From Ehretia macrophylla (lineage: Eukaryota; Streptophyta; Magnoliopsida; Boraginales; Ehretiaceae), in contig CM075764.1 in the NCBI GenBank assembly GCA_037974665.1, forward strand, positions 76,400,325 to 76,464,324: a DNA stretch of 64,000 nt, in the 5' to 3' direction. How positions within the stretch are numbered: position 1 is the stretch's first letter; each line of letters starts with the position of its first letter. Below are positions 34,657-48,085 of this stretch, in pieces. Made by a program: the position numbers and the translations under genes. A model generated the notes under the pieces. The model was given only the letters and a program-made list of their open reading frames with translations. It was not told where the DNA came from and did not search any database.

Positions 34657-35739
34657 TTTAGAATATAATGGCATGTTTCTTCGACATGATTAACATTAAA
34701 ACTGATTCATAAGCCTCAGATTATTTGATTCGGACTAGAATTATCAAGTACGTGCTATCATATGTAGTTATCTTTGATTTACATGGGTATATTAATGATA
34801 AAGGATGGCGAGCCTTGTGCTATAACAACATGGGGATGCGATTAACTTATATATGAGTGATCATTAGTGGAATGGATCATTGATTGTGACGTAGATAATA
34901 AACTACATGACTTCGGATTAATAGTTATTATTTGTTGCGAATTGTGCAAATTAATCCTTTGACTTGATAAATTACAGTTGCCAAATATATCAAGGGCTAA
35001 ACATAGTGTTTGGATAATACCCGCCTTCGTAAAGGTGAGTTACGGCCTTTCGCAGTTTAGTCGTATAATATAGAGACCGACATGTAATTTTCAAAATAAG
35101 ATCCGTTAACCTCCGATGTGAGGTGATGTCCTATGTGATCTTATTTCGGTCGTAGAATGAGAAAGTCCTTGGTCAATGCGTGATTGATAGAAAGAGGTTT
35201 TTCCATAGTGTCATCTCTCGTTCTACCGATTAGATATATGCATTGAATCAAGTTAGTGGACTTAATCATGTCATGGTCCTCATTCGGTCGGGACATATTT
35301 AATGGATGGATCGAATTACACGCTAATTCGCGACTATAAATAGATTCATGAAAGTCGAACTTCATTACCGTATAAACTGTGATGATATGTATGTTGCTAG
35401 ACATCACTCTTAAACGTAAAGGTATTCCGGAGAATGGCGGAGATATTCTCGTAATAGATTAAAAGTGTTTAATGGTCCATCATCACTATACGGTCGTGAA
35501 TCTATAAGGTCACACACAATAGAGCATCATGAATAGGGTTATTAATGAGCTTGTATTTATTTTGGAAGAGATGTTAAAGAGTTAACATCATTCACTTTGG
35601 TCGTTGAAAGTTAACGGGCCAAAAGTATAATTAGTGAAAGTGTTAGGGCCATTGTGTAAATATTGAAAATGGTTTCAATTAATTAATTATTCTAATAAAG
35701 ATTAGAATTAATTAATATTTACACAAGTTAGTGGAAAGT

Positions 35740-35784
<45 letters not shown>

Positions 35785-36486
35785 TAAGAGAAGATTACTT
35801 GGATAGCTTTTTCCCAAGTCATCATTCCACTTATTCTCTCTCATGGGTGATGTCATACTCCACTTACTCAAAAAGTAATAAATAGGATTTAATCTTGGCT
35901 AAAAAAGTAGTTTCAAGCCATGGTTTTAAATTAAACAAGTGGTTTTGTCTTGGGATTAAGACAAAAACCACTTATCCACTTCAACACTCAATCTAATGAT
36001 TATTAGCAAGATAAGATGAAAAACAAGACACTATTTCTCTCTCTCCAAGCATGCTAGTCATAGCCAAGAGAGGTTGAGAAAGTTAGAGTTTTTCTCTTGT
36101 CTTCTAGTTTAGTACAAGCTCTAATCCACCTTAGATAAGCTAGTACATTTCGTCTTAGAGCGGATTCAACCCTTAGATGTTCGTGTGTTTCCACCTAGAA
36201 CTTTCAGATTTGAGGAGGAGCTAATCTGCATCCAACAAGTCTTGCATCCACCCTTTGGCTATCTTCAAGAGGTATACCACCATCTATACTCTTGTCCATT
36301 ACATATAGATGATATATATTGCTTTGCATGTTAGTTTTATGGACATTACTTGAAGAATATGTGTTGATACAAGCTTATGTTGGTAGAAATTTTTGAAATA
36401 TGTCTTGTTCCATTTTCGGCCATAGCTAATTATCCATATGATTCTTTGATGATCTTGATTATGTTTAATAAAACATTGCCTTCAAG

Positions 36487-36499
36487 TGGTATCCAAGCC
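36487..36499 (+). other. copia 2 primer binding site
   Basis: TGGTATCCAAGCC follows the LTR by two bases. It is a variant of the methionine-tRNA complement. Confidence 0.7.
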
Positions 36500-38660
36500 A
36501 AGCTTTATGTCCATGAATCTACATGCATATATATGTATAGTCGTGTATGTCTACTCTTTAAAGTGTGTAAAATGATACTTTTTCTAGATTCTACAAACAT
36601 GCTTGTTTAGATCTAGTCTTGGTGCTTACTTGTATGTGTAGATCTATGGAAATACTTGTTGATCCTTACATGCATGTGAAGATTACTAGTTTTTCATATG
36701 TGTAGCATGTATGCATGTGAGCTTAAATGGTTGATTTAAACTAGTCATGTTAAAGTATGCTTGAATATGAAAAAGTCATACAAGAAAGGTTGAAAAGGAC
36801 TAAAAGGGGTTTTAGATCTTTTTAACTTGATGCATATCATATGTTGATATAATGATTATATGATAAATAGCAAGTTCTTGAATGTATCTTGCCTTGGCCG
36901 AACCTACATAGGAGAAAAAGGATGCAAAAAGTCATGTTAACAAAGTTGAAAAGCTAAAAGGTGTTTTAGATGTTTTGACTTTGTGAATGTTATATGGTGA
37001 TATAATAATTACATGATGAAGTTTTTGTGCCTATTTTTCTTGGTGTTGGCCGAATGCATACAAGGAGAAAAAGGACGCTAAATGTCATGCTAACAAAGTT
37101 GAAAAGGCTCAAAGGTATTTTAAATACTTTTGACTTTGTGAACATTATATGGAATATAATGAATGCATGATGAAATCATTTGTGTCTATTTTCTCTTGTG
37201 TTGGCCGAATGGTGTCTTGATTTTGGGATGGCTGGAAAATCATGCTATAAAGCTTGAAAACCTAAAATATGTTTTAGTTGTTTTTGCTTTATAGATATTA
37301 TATGGTTGATATGATATTGCATGATGAAAACAAAGTGCATCTTTTGTTTATGCGTTGGTTGAATGTCTCTAAGTGTTTGTGGATACCAAAAGTCTTGCTA
37401 TATTAGATAATCTTTGTTTGCATGTGTGTCATAAAGTGTTATGATTAAAGGGTCAATTGGATTTTACATGGTTGTTGGCAAGGAGTTGTTGACAAAGTTT
37501 AAGGACTAGATGTTAAAGTTAACTTTTGTATGTGATACATGAGTTGTTTGCTAGCGTACTTGTTTAGCTTTGATTATTATATGTGCTATGTTTAATCATA
37601 GCTTAATGAGTATATATAGATGGTTGAATGGTGTTTTTTTATCATGGCTTGGAAGTTAAATGGTTGTAATTTCAAATGGGCTTTGTAATTATGTCTTTCA
37701 ATTTGGGTTGTAATTGAGACATAAGTCTAATTTTACTTTTCTTGCAAATGAGAAAACCTTGTAGTGAGGTATATTATGTATATCTTCAAGAGATTTGCAA
37801 GAAGACCATTGAAAGATTCCAAGGAGTTGGAGGACCATTGGTGGACTTAAGGATTGAAGACGATGAAGACATTTTTATGTGTTTTAGGATAGTCTTGTCT
37901 TTCCTTGTTTTTGTCCCAAGGCCAAGCCCATGATCCATCATTCTTATGTGTTGCATGCATGCTATTATTTGCTCTAATGTGTTAGTTGCTTATAAGTAGC
38001 TTTGTATGCATGATGAGATCTCAAACAAACAAATCCAAACCTCCCCACGTGCAAACTAATATTAGATTAATAAAAATGGTAAAAGGGGTTTTTATCGTAG
38101 TCCTCCGCCATCCTAGGGCTTAAAGGAACTTAAAGTGAATTGTAGCCGGTCTAACCCAAAGGTAGAGGAATATAGTTCATAATAAGTTTATTGAGTCGCT
38201 AGTATAACTTAGAGATATAGTTATCTTCCAAAATCCAATGGCTAAGAATACACTAAAGTTGAGGTCACTAGATTCAATTTGTCGGATAACCGGGAAATGA
38301 TGGGTTTAATCTAACTAGATCACTTAGTCAAGAACACACTAAAGCTGAGATTAAAGTGATTTAGGGACTGAATATATTGACCATAGCCTATTTGGGGAAA
38401 TAGACAAAAAAGAGTTGTTGGGTCTCAACACCTATATCTCAAGTATACCACAAAGGTCAAGGGATATTTGTGTTAAGATAATTTGGTCAACCCACTAAGA
38501 GTCTTTATAGATTCACGCTTCTTATTTGAGGAGTATGAGATTCAATAAGAATTAGTGGGAGTAACTATTTATTTAAAAGTGCATATTTAAATAGTTTTGC
38601 ATTCTTCATCAACTTGTAATCTTACTTTTTGTGTTATTTATTTTTCTGCAGTTTGTATTA
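36500..38660 (+). other. copia 2 untranslated leader with a 155-bp tandem repeat
   Basis: About 2.1 kb between PBS and gag, without a credible gene. Positions 36771-37390 hold about four tandem units of 152-157 bp, starting at 36771, 36926, 37080 and 37236 with a decayed fifth at 37388. Units share AAAAGTCATG, AAAGTTGAAAAG, TTGACTTTG, GATATAAT and TTGGCCGAA. A 63-codon frame at 37742-37933 is probably accidental. Confidence 0.75.
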
Positions 38661-39024
38661 ATGGCTTCGTTTACAAATCCAATTGCCCGTATACTAGATG
38701 ATAATTGTTTGACCAGACCTAACTTTCATGATTGGTATCGTAATCTGAGAATTGTTCTAAGGTTCGAAAAGATAGAATATGTTCTAGATCTTCCTCCTTT
38801 GGCTACCCTGCATGAAACGGCCACTGAGGTAGACTATAAAACTTATGATTTATGGGTTGAGCATGACATGCGTGCCAAAAGCTATATTCTTGCATCTATG
38901 AATAAGGATCTGCAGTCGTATTATGAGAACGTGTCTAATGCTGCGGAGATCATTCATGCCTTGCAAAAATTGTTTGGTGAGCATAGCCGTATTATCAGAT
39001 ACGAACTGTCCAAGGAGTTGTTCA
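38661..39024 (+). pseudogene. copia 2 gag, N-terminal part, cut by LARD insertion
   Basis: It starts MASFTNPIARILDDNCLTRP and includes NFHDWYRNLRIVLRFEK, DYKTYDLWVEHDMRAKSYI and QKLFGEHSR. This is a copia gag of the UBN2 type. An upstream ATG at 38631 would add ten hydrophobic residues and is less likely. The frame is intact up to KELF at 39024. The minus-strand LARD then splits it, with target copies GTTCA (39020-39024) and ATTCA (45896-45900). Confidence 0.85.
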
Positions 39025-41796
39025 TGTCACGCCCCAACTCGACCCTTCCTACAATCAGTCAGGACGCAACGGAATTTCGGCAGTATAATGACAGTAATTA
39101 GGACACTGAGGCTCTAAACCAACCTTTTCGCAACTCATACAACTAACTCCACAAACAATTCAACAACACAACCACAATATACATTAAACATTCTTTTACC
39201 ATTGCATCCATAAGTTATACGCCTCCGTTCCAGTATCATACATTTACTATATAATATACATTTTTCCAAAATAAATTATAACCAATCTAGTAGCCTAATC
39301 ATTTTCCAAAACAAGACTACTAAACTAACAACATTTAATTCATTATCTTTACAACATCTTATACATCGTAAACTTCTAAGTAAATACAAAGCAACTAGTT
39401 TTAATATACAAGATAACAAAAGAGTACAACATCAGATATCAAGGACAAGACTCTGGCATATAATACTTGTCCACATATGGCACATTATCCTCTTCTGGAG
39501 GCACGTACCCGTAATCTGGATTGGTAACACCTGTATGCATGCAATAATTAAGAGTGAGCTTATATAAAATAAGCCCAGTGAGGATTCAATAGATCTCTAA
39601 CAGTATTTATTATACTCCTTGGAAATCATCCTTTGAGCTGTAAACACATAATAAACTTCATTAACATTATAAGTGCAACAACAGTAATAACAGTAAACAC
39701 ACAATAAGGATATAATACATTTGTTGATGAAGCTCCACACACCATTTTCAATGCTCGTCAACTCCTCCAAACCCAATGACACAATCCTGAGGTACCTTGA
39801 CCTAGACCCACACCCCATGGCCTCTCCGCCCATGCGAGATAGGGATTAGCCATGATAACTGTGCCCGCAGCCCAGGATGCCTCCCGAGGTGACACAACAT
39901 TACCAAAGCTCACAACAATGAGACTTAATGTAAATAAACCGAGAGATCAGCAACGAAAGTGCCTGATTTTCGTAATCAATAATCATCATTCAATATTCAG
40001 AGAGATCAGCAACGAAAGTGTCAAATTCCCGTAATCAATAATCATCATTCAATTAACATTGTAACACCCCGAATTAACCCCGAGCGCGCTACTAAGAAAG
40101 TAATGTCCGCTTCGGCTACACCCCGGATAAACCCCAAGCGTGCTCCTCACGGATTTGTATCAACAATCAATAATCAATAAACAATTAAACCATATTTCAA
40201 CCATCAATTTAACAACATTTAACAATCAACAATTATATATTCATGAAATAATTAAGTTAGATGACAAAGTAGGCCATCCAACTGAACATGCATTTAATCC
40301 AACATTCAACCCCGATCTCTATCAACACCAATCCAAGATCAACCACCCAAACAGTTAAAGACAACATTTTAACATTTCAAATAAAGACAACTCCAACTTC
40401 TAAAAGTCAAAACTTACATTCTACTAATCCGATAAGCTCCAAACTAGTTTCTATCACTCACCCACACATGCATATACATTCACACCATCGGAAACCAATC
40501 AAAAGCCATCCAAAACAAGCCAATAACCCTAAAACCCTAATGCACCATGGCTGAAATTTTTGGACTTTCACACCGACATCACAATCAAAATTTCGGCATG
40601 ACAACATTACTACCACGTATTTAACAAACTTTTAGAAACTAACAGCAAGCAATTCCAATAACCACAACAACATTTATTCAACAAATAGCCAAATTCTCAA
40701 TTTTAATACCCGAAAAATAGAAATTCACGCTACAACGGTTCAAAACTTATATAAACACATATAATCAATCCTTAGCATCTACTGAGCAATAATGTAACAT
40801 CAATTTAACATTTCAACGGCTAAAAATTCGATTATATGAATTAACATAAAAATGACATTTTGAGATCTAGAATTTTTCTCTTACCTTTGATGTTATGTGA
40901 TGCTAGAAATGTGTGCAATAGGTGCCCAAAAATTTAAATCAAGCTTTGAATGACTCAATTCGGCTTTGAAATGCAAAATCTATGAGAAACATTCTTTGAA
41001 AAACCTTGAAAATTCTTTCTTTCTTCTCCCTCATGGAGCCACCATTTTTGATGTGATTTTGTGGTGTTTTGGCTGATATTTGAGTATATATTAAGTTAAA
41101 TAATAAGTCAATGCAAAAAGAATTGGTCAAAGTTAGTATTTTTTAGTCTTTTAATTGTTTTCTAGTCTTTTAATTCTATTTCTTGACTATTTTGCTCACC
41201 AACATGCAATTAACTCCTAGACTATTTTTAGTTGACAAGGAGTTCCACATGCATACATTTATACCCGACTCAGGTAAAAACTCGATTTTTGCAAAAGAAT
41301 ATGAAAAGTTATATTATTTATTTTCAAATGTCTTTTAAATGCATTTTTCAATTGTGCCATTTTATAAATGTTTAAAATGAAATATAATTTGTATTTAATA
41401 TATACTAGGTCAATGAAAGTCAACGCAAGAATCGTTTTGAGCAAAAATCACTATTTTAGCTTTAAAACGTACTTTTTCACCCGTAAAATCTATTTAAATT
41501 CCTAATCAGTTTCATAAATAATTTTTATTCAAATACGGGTCTATTAATAATGGAAGACTAGTTTTTAAAACATTTAAAACACTCGTGTCAAAATTTTAGC
41601 GGACGTGTGTTCAAAATACTATTCACAAAAACTAACGATAAAATTTTTTATGCCGATTTTGATGAAAATTTCATGAATGCTCACATATCATGTATTATAA
41701 GTATTAATCACTTAATTAGCACATTTTAATTCATATAACACATATAAACAGGTTAAAACACGTAATTGCAAATATGGCCAAATTCGGGGTCTCATA
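39025..41796 (-). repeat. LARD-A 3' LTR (left on plus strand)
   Basis: Aligns throughout with 43157-45895. Apparent small frames shared by the copies (for example around 40288-40554 and 44373-44639) reflect LTR identity. Hairpin modules lie at about 39555-39575 and 40254-40283, minus strand. Confidence 0.92.
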
Positions 41797-43156
41797 TTCT
41801 CCCCTTCTTAAAACAATTGCGTCCGCACAATTCTGCCTTGATCCTCGTGGTAACTTAGGCGCGGTTGACTCAAACATACGAAATGAAAGACCGAATACCA
41901 AATTCTAAATACCAACTAAGAACACCAAGTAGGAACACCGAATAAGATCATCGAATAAGAATCCCCGAACAAGAAGCTTGAATAGGAACGCTGAATAAGA
42001 ACACCGACTAGGACTTCCGAATAAGAATCCCGAATAAATTACAAAAGAAGAACGCCAAACATAGATCTCGTAATAGAGCACCAATCAGGAATACCAACTG
42101 AGAACTTCGAACAAGATCACCATTGGAGAATACCGAATAATAATCCCGAAATAAGAACTCGAGATAACACCATATAAGAATTCCACATAAGAATACCGAT
42201 AGAAAATACCAAAGAAGAATTCCAATGAAGTATACTGAATAAGAATCTTCATATAGAAATCTCGAAGAAGAATGCGAATAAGATTACCGTTTGCCCTAAA
42301 AGAATCCAAATAAGAATTCCAAATGGAATACCAGATACCGAAAGTCATATACCGGATAAGAAAACCAATCAAGAATTCCAAATGAAGATACCGAAGAAAA
42401 AGCCAAAGGCTGATCATTAAATACCAACTCTGAGCATTGAGTACCATCTACTGATCACCATAACCATTGATCTACTGTTCCTTCTTCTGTTAATCCACTT
42501 TTAGGGAAATTTGCTACTACCGACTCTTTCAAAGGAAGAGATTACTTACCATTTTATAGGTAATGCATGTACACAGTTAATAACATATAAAGTAAACTGT
42601 TCATAACACACATAACACTTTTAGTTCAATTTGCTCATTCTATTAATCTAGTAAATGTGTTAAAGTTCAGTAATACCTAATCAGATTTGCAAGATATCTA
42701 GCACAATTTAAAATGTAAGCTACAGAAGATAGATTCACATATTACTAATAATATCTAAAGCACGTACCTAGGAAATCAATTAAACACATATAATGTAACA
42801 TAAATATACTAAGTACACAATCTGCACATAAGCAAATTGAGCATGTACCATACACTGGTCACATAAAACACATTGAGCACGTAAGGCACGTTATTCACAT
42901 AAAGCACATTGACCACATTTAATTCACTTAACACATAAGACATACTGATCACACAAACACATTGATCATGTTTGGTTCACTAAACACATAAGGCATATTG
43001 ATCACATAAAAAGTTAGTCACATAAACAAGTTAATCACATAAACTTATTAACATGTAATTCACTTTACACTGAGTACATACATTCATGTTAAGACATCTA
43101 CCCACATTCCGAGGATACCCTGGCTTACAAGCTAATCAAGCTCTGATACGAATAAA
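41797..43156 (-). other. LARD-A internal region with degenerate GAATAAGAA repeats
   Basis: Positions 41876-42450 consist of about two dozen degenerate units on the plus-strand view such as GAATAAGAACACCGA and GAATAAGAATCCCGA, every 15-25 bases. The remainder holds many CACATAAN-type words (42780-43080). There is no coding sign. The arrangement mirrors that of LARD-B at 17310-17700. Confidence 0.8.
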
Positions 43157-45895
43157 TGTCACACCCCAACTCGACCCCTCCTACAATCAGTCAGGACGCA
43201 ACGGAATTTCAGCAGTATAATGACAGTAATTAGGACACCGAGGCTCTAAACCAACCTCTTCACAACTTATACAACCAACTCCACAAATAATACAACAATT
43301 AAACAACACAACCACAATATACATTAAATATTCTTTTACCATTGCATCCATAAGTTATACTCCTCCGTTCCAATATCATACATTTACTATATAACATACA
43401 TTTTCTCAAAATAGATTATAACCAATCTAGTAGCCTAACCATTTTCCAAAACAAGACTACTAAACTAACAACATTTAATCTATTATCTTTACAACATCTT
43501 ATACATCATAAACTTCTAAGTAAATACAAACCAACTAGTTTTAATATACAAGATAACAAAAGAATACAACATCAGATATCAAGGACAAGACTCTGGCACA
43601 TAAGACTCGTCCACATATGGCACATTATCCTCTTCTGGAGGCACGTACCCGTAATCTAGATTGGTAACACCTGTATGCATGCAATAATTGAGAGTGAGCT
43701 TATATAAAATAAGCCCAGTGAGGATTCGATAGATCTCCAGCAGTATTTACTATACTCCTTGGAAATCATCATTTGAGCAGTAAACACATAATAAACTTCA
43801 TTAACATTATAAGTGCAACAACAGCAATAACAGTAAACACACAATAAGGATACGATACATTTGTTGATGAAGCTCTACACACCATTTTCAATGCTCATCA
43901 ACTCCTCCAAACCCAATGACACAATCTTGAGGTACCTTGACCTAGACCCATACCCCATGGCCTCTCCGCCCATACGAGATAGGGATTAGCCATGATAACT
44001 GTGCCCGCAGCCCAGGATGCCTCCCGAGGTGACACAACATTATCAAAGCTCACAACAATGAGACTCAATGTAAATAAACTGAGAGATCAGCAACGAAAGT
44101 GCCCGATTTCCGTAATCAATAATCATCATTCAATATCCGAGAGATCAGCAACGAAAGTGCTCGATTCTCGTACTCACTAATCATCATTCAATTAACATTG
44201 TAACACCCCGGATTAACCCCAAGTGTGCTCCTCACGAATTTGTATCAACAATAAATAATCAATAAACAATTAAACCATATTTCAACCATCAATTTAACAA
44301 CATTTAACAATCAACAATTATATATTCATGAAATAATTAAGTTAGATGACAAAGTAGGCCATCCAACTAAACATGCATTTAACCCAACATTCAACCCCGA
44401 TCTCTATCAATATCAATCCAAGATCAACCACCCAAACAGTTAAAGACAACATTTTAACATTTCAAATAAAGACAACTCCAACTTCTAAAAGTCAAAACTT
44501 ACATTCTACTAATCCGATAAGCTCCAAACTAGTTTCTATCACTCACCCACACATGCATATACATTCACACCATCGGAAACCAATCAAAAGCCATCCAAAA
44601 CAAGCCAATAACCCTAAAACCCTAATGCACCATGGCTGAAATTTTTGGACTTTCACACCGACATCACAATCAAAATTTCGGCATGAAAACATTACTACCA
44701 TGTATTTAACAAACTTTTAGAAACTAACAACAAGTAATTCCAATAACCACAACAATATTTATTCAACAAATAGCCAAATTCTCAATTTTAATTCCCGAAA
44801 AATAGAAATTCATGCTACAACGGTTCAAAACTTATATAGACACATATAATCAATCCTTAGCATCTACTGAGCAATAATATAACATCAATTTAACATTTCA
44901 ACAGCTAAAAATTCGATTATATGAATTAACATAAAAATGATATTTTGAGATCTAGAATTTTTCTCTCACCTTTGATGTTAGGTGATGCTAGAAATGTGTG
45001 CAATAGGTGCCCAAAAATTTAAATCAAGCTTTGAATGACTCAATTCGGCTTTGAAATGCAAAATCTATGAGAAAAATGCTTTGAAAAACCTTGAAAATGC
45101 CTTCTTTCTTCTCCCTCATGGAGCCACGGTTTTTGATGTGTTTTTGTGGTGTTTTGGCTGATATTTGAGTATATATTAAGTTAAATAATAAGTCAATGCA
45201 AAAAGAATTGGTCAAAGTTAGTATTTTTTAGTCTTTTAATTGTTTTCTAGTCTTTTAATTCTATTTCTTGACTATTTTGCTCACCAACATGCAATTAACT
45301 CCTAGACTATTTTAAGTAGCATATTTTTAGTTGACAAGGAGTTCCACATGCATACATTTACACCCGACTCGGGTAAAAACTCAGTTTTTGTAAAAGAATA
45401 TGAAAAGTTATATTATTTGTTTTCAAATGTCTTTTAAATGCATTTTTCAATTGTTCCATATTATAAATATTTAAAATGAAATATAATTTGTATTTAATAT
45501 ATACTAGGTCAATGAAAGTCAACGCAATAATCGTTTTGAGTAAAAATCACTATTTTAGCTTAAAAATGTACTTTTTCGCCCGTAAAATCTATTTAAATTC
45601 CTAATCAGTTTTAGAAATAATTTTTATTCAAATACAGGTCTATTAATAATGGAGGACTAGTTTTTAAAACGTTTAAAACACTTGTGTCAAAATTTTAGTT
45701 GACGTGTGTTTAAAACACTATTCACAAAAACCAACGATAAAATTTTTTATGCCGATTTTGATGAAAATTTCATGAATGCTCACATATCATGTATTAGAAG
45801 TATCAATCACTTAATTAGCACATTTTAATTCATATAACACATATAAACAGGTTAAAACACATAATTGCAAATATGGCCAAATTCGGGGTCTCACA
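43157..45895 (-). repeat. LARD-A 5' LTR (right on plus strand)
   Basis: 2739 bp, same boundaries as the other copy. It is shorter mainly because of a deletion around 44210 and other small indels. The hairpin module lies at about 44339-44368. Confidence 0.92.
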
Positions 45896-46400
45896 ATTCA
45901 GTTAGAGGATAGAGGAGAGAGCTGATGTGAACTAGCATTGCCTCAGGATGATCTATCTGATAACTCAGCTTAAAGCATACGGTTTCATCATGAACTCCCA
46001 ATTCTAGACTGATATGATTTTGCAATCTTTGCCATCATCCTTCAGCCCATTTATCATGGATTTTCATATGCATAAGTTGGAGTGTACCTTACCAGAGTTC
46101 CATAATATGTTGATTGCTTGGCAATCCCAGAGAGTGGGTAATGGTGCGGAGAACAGTCCTGATGTTACTTCTTCCTCCAGTATCAGACCGAGAATCAAGA
46201 AAAATAGGAGGAGGAGGAGGAGAAGCAGAAGGAATCGTTGAACTCCATACTTTTCACGAGGCATTGCTTGGCCTGATAGGGATGATGTGTTGCCAGTGGG
46301 AGCTTGTTGCCACTATCATGGGGTTGGTCATTGATAATCTTGTTTAAATGTGAAGTTATTTTTGAAGGTTAGCTATGTAGCAAAGGGTTGCCACCTTAGC
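45896..46400 (+). pseudogene. copia 2 gag, C-terminal part
   Basis: Resumes after the LARD. LQSLPSSFSPFIMDFHMHKLE and TLPEFHNML (46017-46110) are clear copia gag phrases. An Arg-rich stretch (46180-46240) follows. Stops and shifts before and after show decay. Confidence 0.75.
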
Positions 46401-48085
46401 CAAGTAAAGTTAAAATGTATATATGCTTGCTTGGCTCATCTTCTTTTATTTGAATGATGTTTTCATTAGGATAGTGGTAACTATCCCTATGCTTACTTTG
46501 GAAGTTTTGTGAAATTTTCCAATGTAAGCTTCATGCTCAAAAGTTTATTATTGTAATGAAACTTCGGCATGACTATTTTGAAAAACTATCTTCAAACAAA
46601 CAAGTGCGTGCATATTACTTTCACTTTTACTTCAAAGGAAAGACTATCCTAGAAATAATCAAAGTAATGCAATACAATTATGGCACTTAAGATTTCGTCA
46701 TGTTAACAAGAAAAGATTAATATGAATGGGTCATATAAACAAGTTGGTTTATTGGGATGTTACCCTAACCCTACATATGAATCTTTGGATTCTTGTAAAA
46801 TGACTAAGTCATATTTGTTTGATAAAGTGTAGGAGCCATTGAATTGTTAGCATTGAAACATAGTGATGTTTTGTGAACCATTTAGAGAAATAGTTCACAT
46901 TGGTTATTGATACTTCATAACTTCCACCAGTGGTTGATTGTGGTATAGTTATGTATACTTGATAAAGTATAAGTCTAAAGCTTTGAAAGGGTTCAAAGAG
47001 TTCAAGACTTGAGTATGATAAACCAATTGGTAAAAGGTATTAAGATTTCATGATATGATCGTGGAAATTAATACTTTAATACCAAAATCATTTCTAGAAA
47101 GGGACAGGTCTAACTTCATGGACCACTCCACCAGCCACACCATTTACTTGTTGAACCAGGTTCCAACTAAAACCATTCCTATTGTATCATATGAGTTATG
47201 GATAAGTAGGAAACCGAGTCTTAATCGCATTAAGACTTAAGATGTCCTCTTTTGTTGAGAAACTTAAGACGGACAAGTTAGGAAATATATTTGATAAAGG
47301 GATACTTGTGGGATATCCTTAGGAGACGAAATGATATTATTTCTATTTTCCTAGTGATCATAATTGGTTGATCAGTCGTGTATGCTTTCCTTCTTGAATT
47401 GGAGTTTGTTCAAGAAAGAGGTAGCAGGATGAAAATTGGAATGAGGAAGAGTCCTCTAGACTACGAAGTAATTCAAATCTTGGGCCTATTCAGCAAAGTC
47501 CAGAACAAAGTCATCACATAGGTTCCTCGTAAATTGAGTAGAATATCATGTCCTCCAAAAAGATAAGGGTATCTTTTTTAGGATAAACAGAAGTTGTCTG
47601 TGAGAATAATGATCATGTATATGATCCTACTACTTATGAGGAAGTGATACATGATATCAATGAAATAGAAGTAGGCAATACAAGTAAATATGGATTCCAT
47701 ATGTTCCAAAGGTGTTTTGGAAATGAGGGAAATGTAGAAACATGTAAAACAAGACTAGTAGGAGAAGGATTGTTGTCAAAACAGGGGTTAGTTATGATGA
47801 AACCTTTAATTGCCAGTTGTTTTATTCCATAAGGCTCGAACTTGCTTTTGTCATATACTGTGATTGTTAAAACTAGCAAATAGATATTAAAACTGCGTTC
47901 CCAGATAGTTATCTTGGTGAAGATGTCTATATAGAACGATTGAGGGTTTTAAAGTCCAAATATGATCGAGTATGTAAGCTTCATATTCTTGGAACATCTT
48001 ATATGATGATGAAATGATAGAGATCATTTTCATCAAATATGAAGATGAATCCTGTGTTTGCAAGAAGGTTAGTGGGAGTATAATC
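46401..48085 (+). pseudogene. copia 2 integrase and N-terminal RT remnants
   Basis: WHLRFRHVNKKRL near 46680 is the gag-pre-integrase motif. YLLNQVPTKTIPI near 47145-47185 is from the integrase C-half. GEDVY and a DESCVCKKVSG stretch near 48045-48080 are from RT. All pieces are separated by many stops and frame changes. The solo LTR inserts right after the last motif. Confidence 0.78.

Larger units (their letters stand above)
24261..36484 (+). repeat. copia 2 5' LTR, split by the Mutator-like element
   Basis: Segments 24261-24431 and 34666-36484 (about 1.99 kb together) align to the 3' LTR from 51783, where TTTAGAATATAGTGG is uninterrupted. This gives the pre-insertion sequence. The end is set by the PBS (LTR end about 36484). 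A (TA)n microsatellite lies at about 35742-35780. Confidence 0.85.
39025..45895 (-). mobile_element. Non-coding long-LTR element (LARD-A), minus strand
   Basis: Two LTRs in direct orientation (39025-41796, 2772 bp; 43157-45895, 2739 bp) begin TGTCAC(G/A)CCCCAACTCG on the plus strand and end TCTCA(T/C)A. The 1360-bp interior has a methionine-tRNA PBS on the minus strand (complement of GCTCTGATAC at 43140-43149) and a purine tract next to 41797. Target copies GTTCA and ATTCA differ by one base. There is no protein motif. LTRs of the same family occur at 17979, 53238 and 61667. Confidence 0.92.

Noticed and set aside
37742..37933. 63-codon frame in the copia 2 leader
   Set aside because: No motif, wrong place for a copia protein, and length within chance for this composition.
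40288..40554. 88-codon frame, duplicated at 44373-44639
   Set aside because: Present in both because they are LTRs of the same element; Pro/His/Asn-rich and without family resemblance.
41876..42450. Possible CRISPR-like array of spaced repeats
   Set aside because: Units are degenerate, spacing is irregular, and the context is a plant LTR element, so a CRISPR array is excluded.
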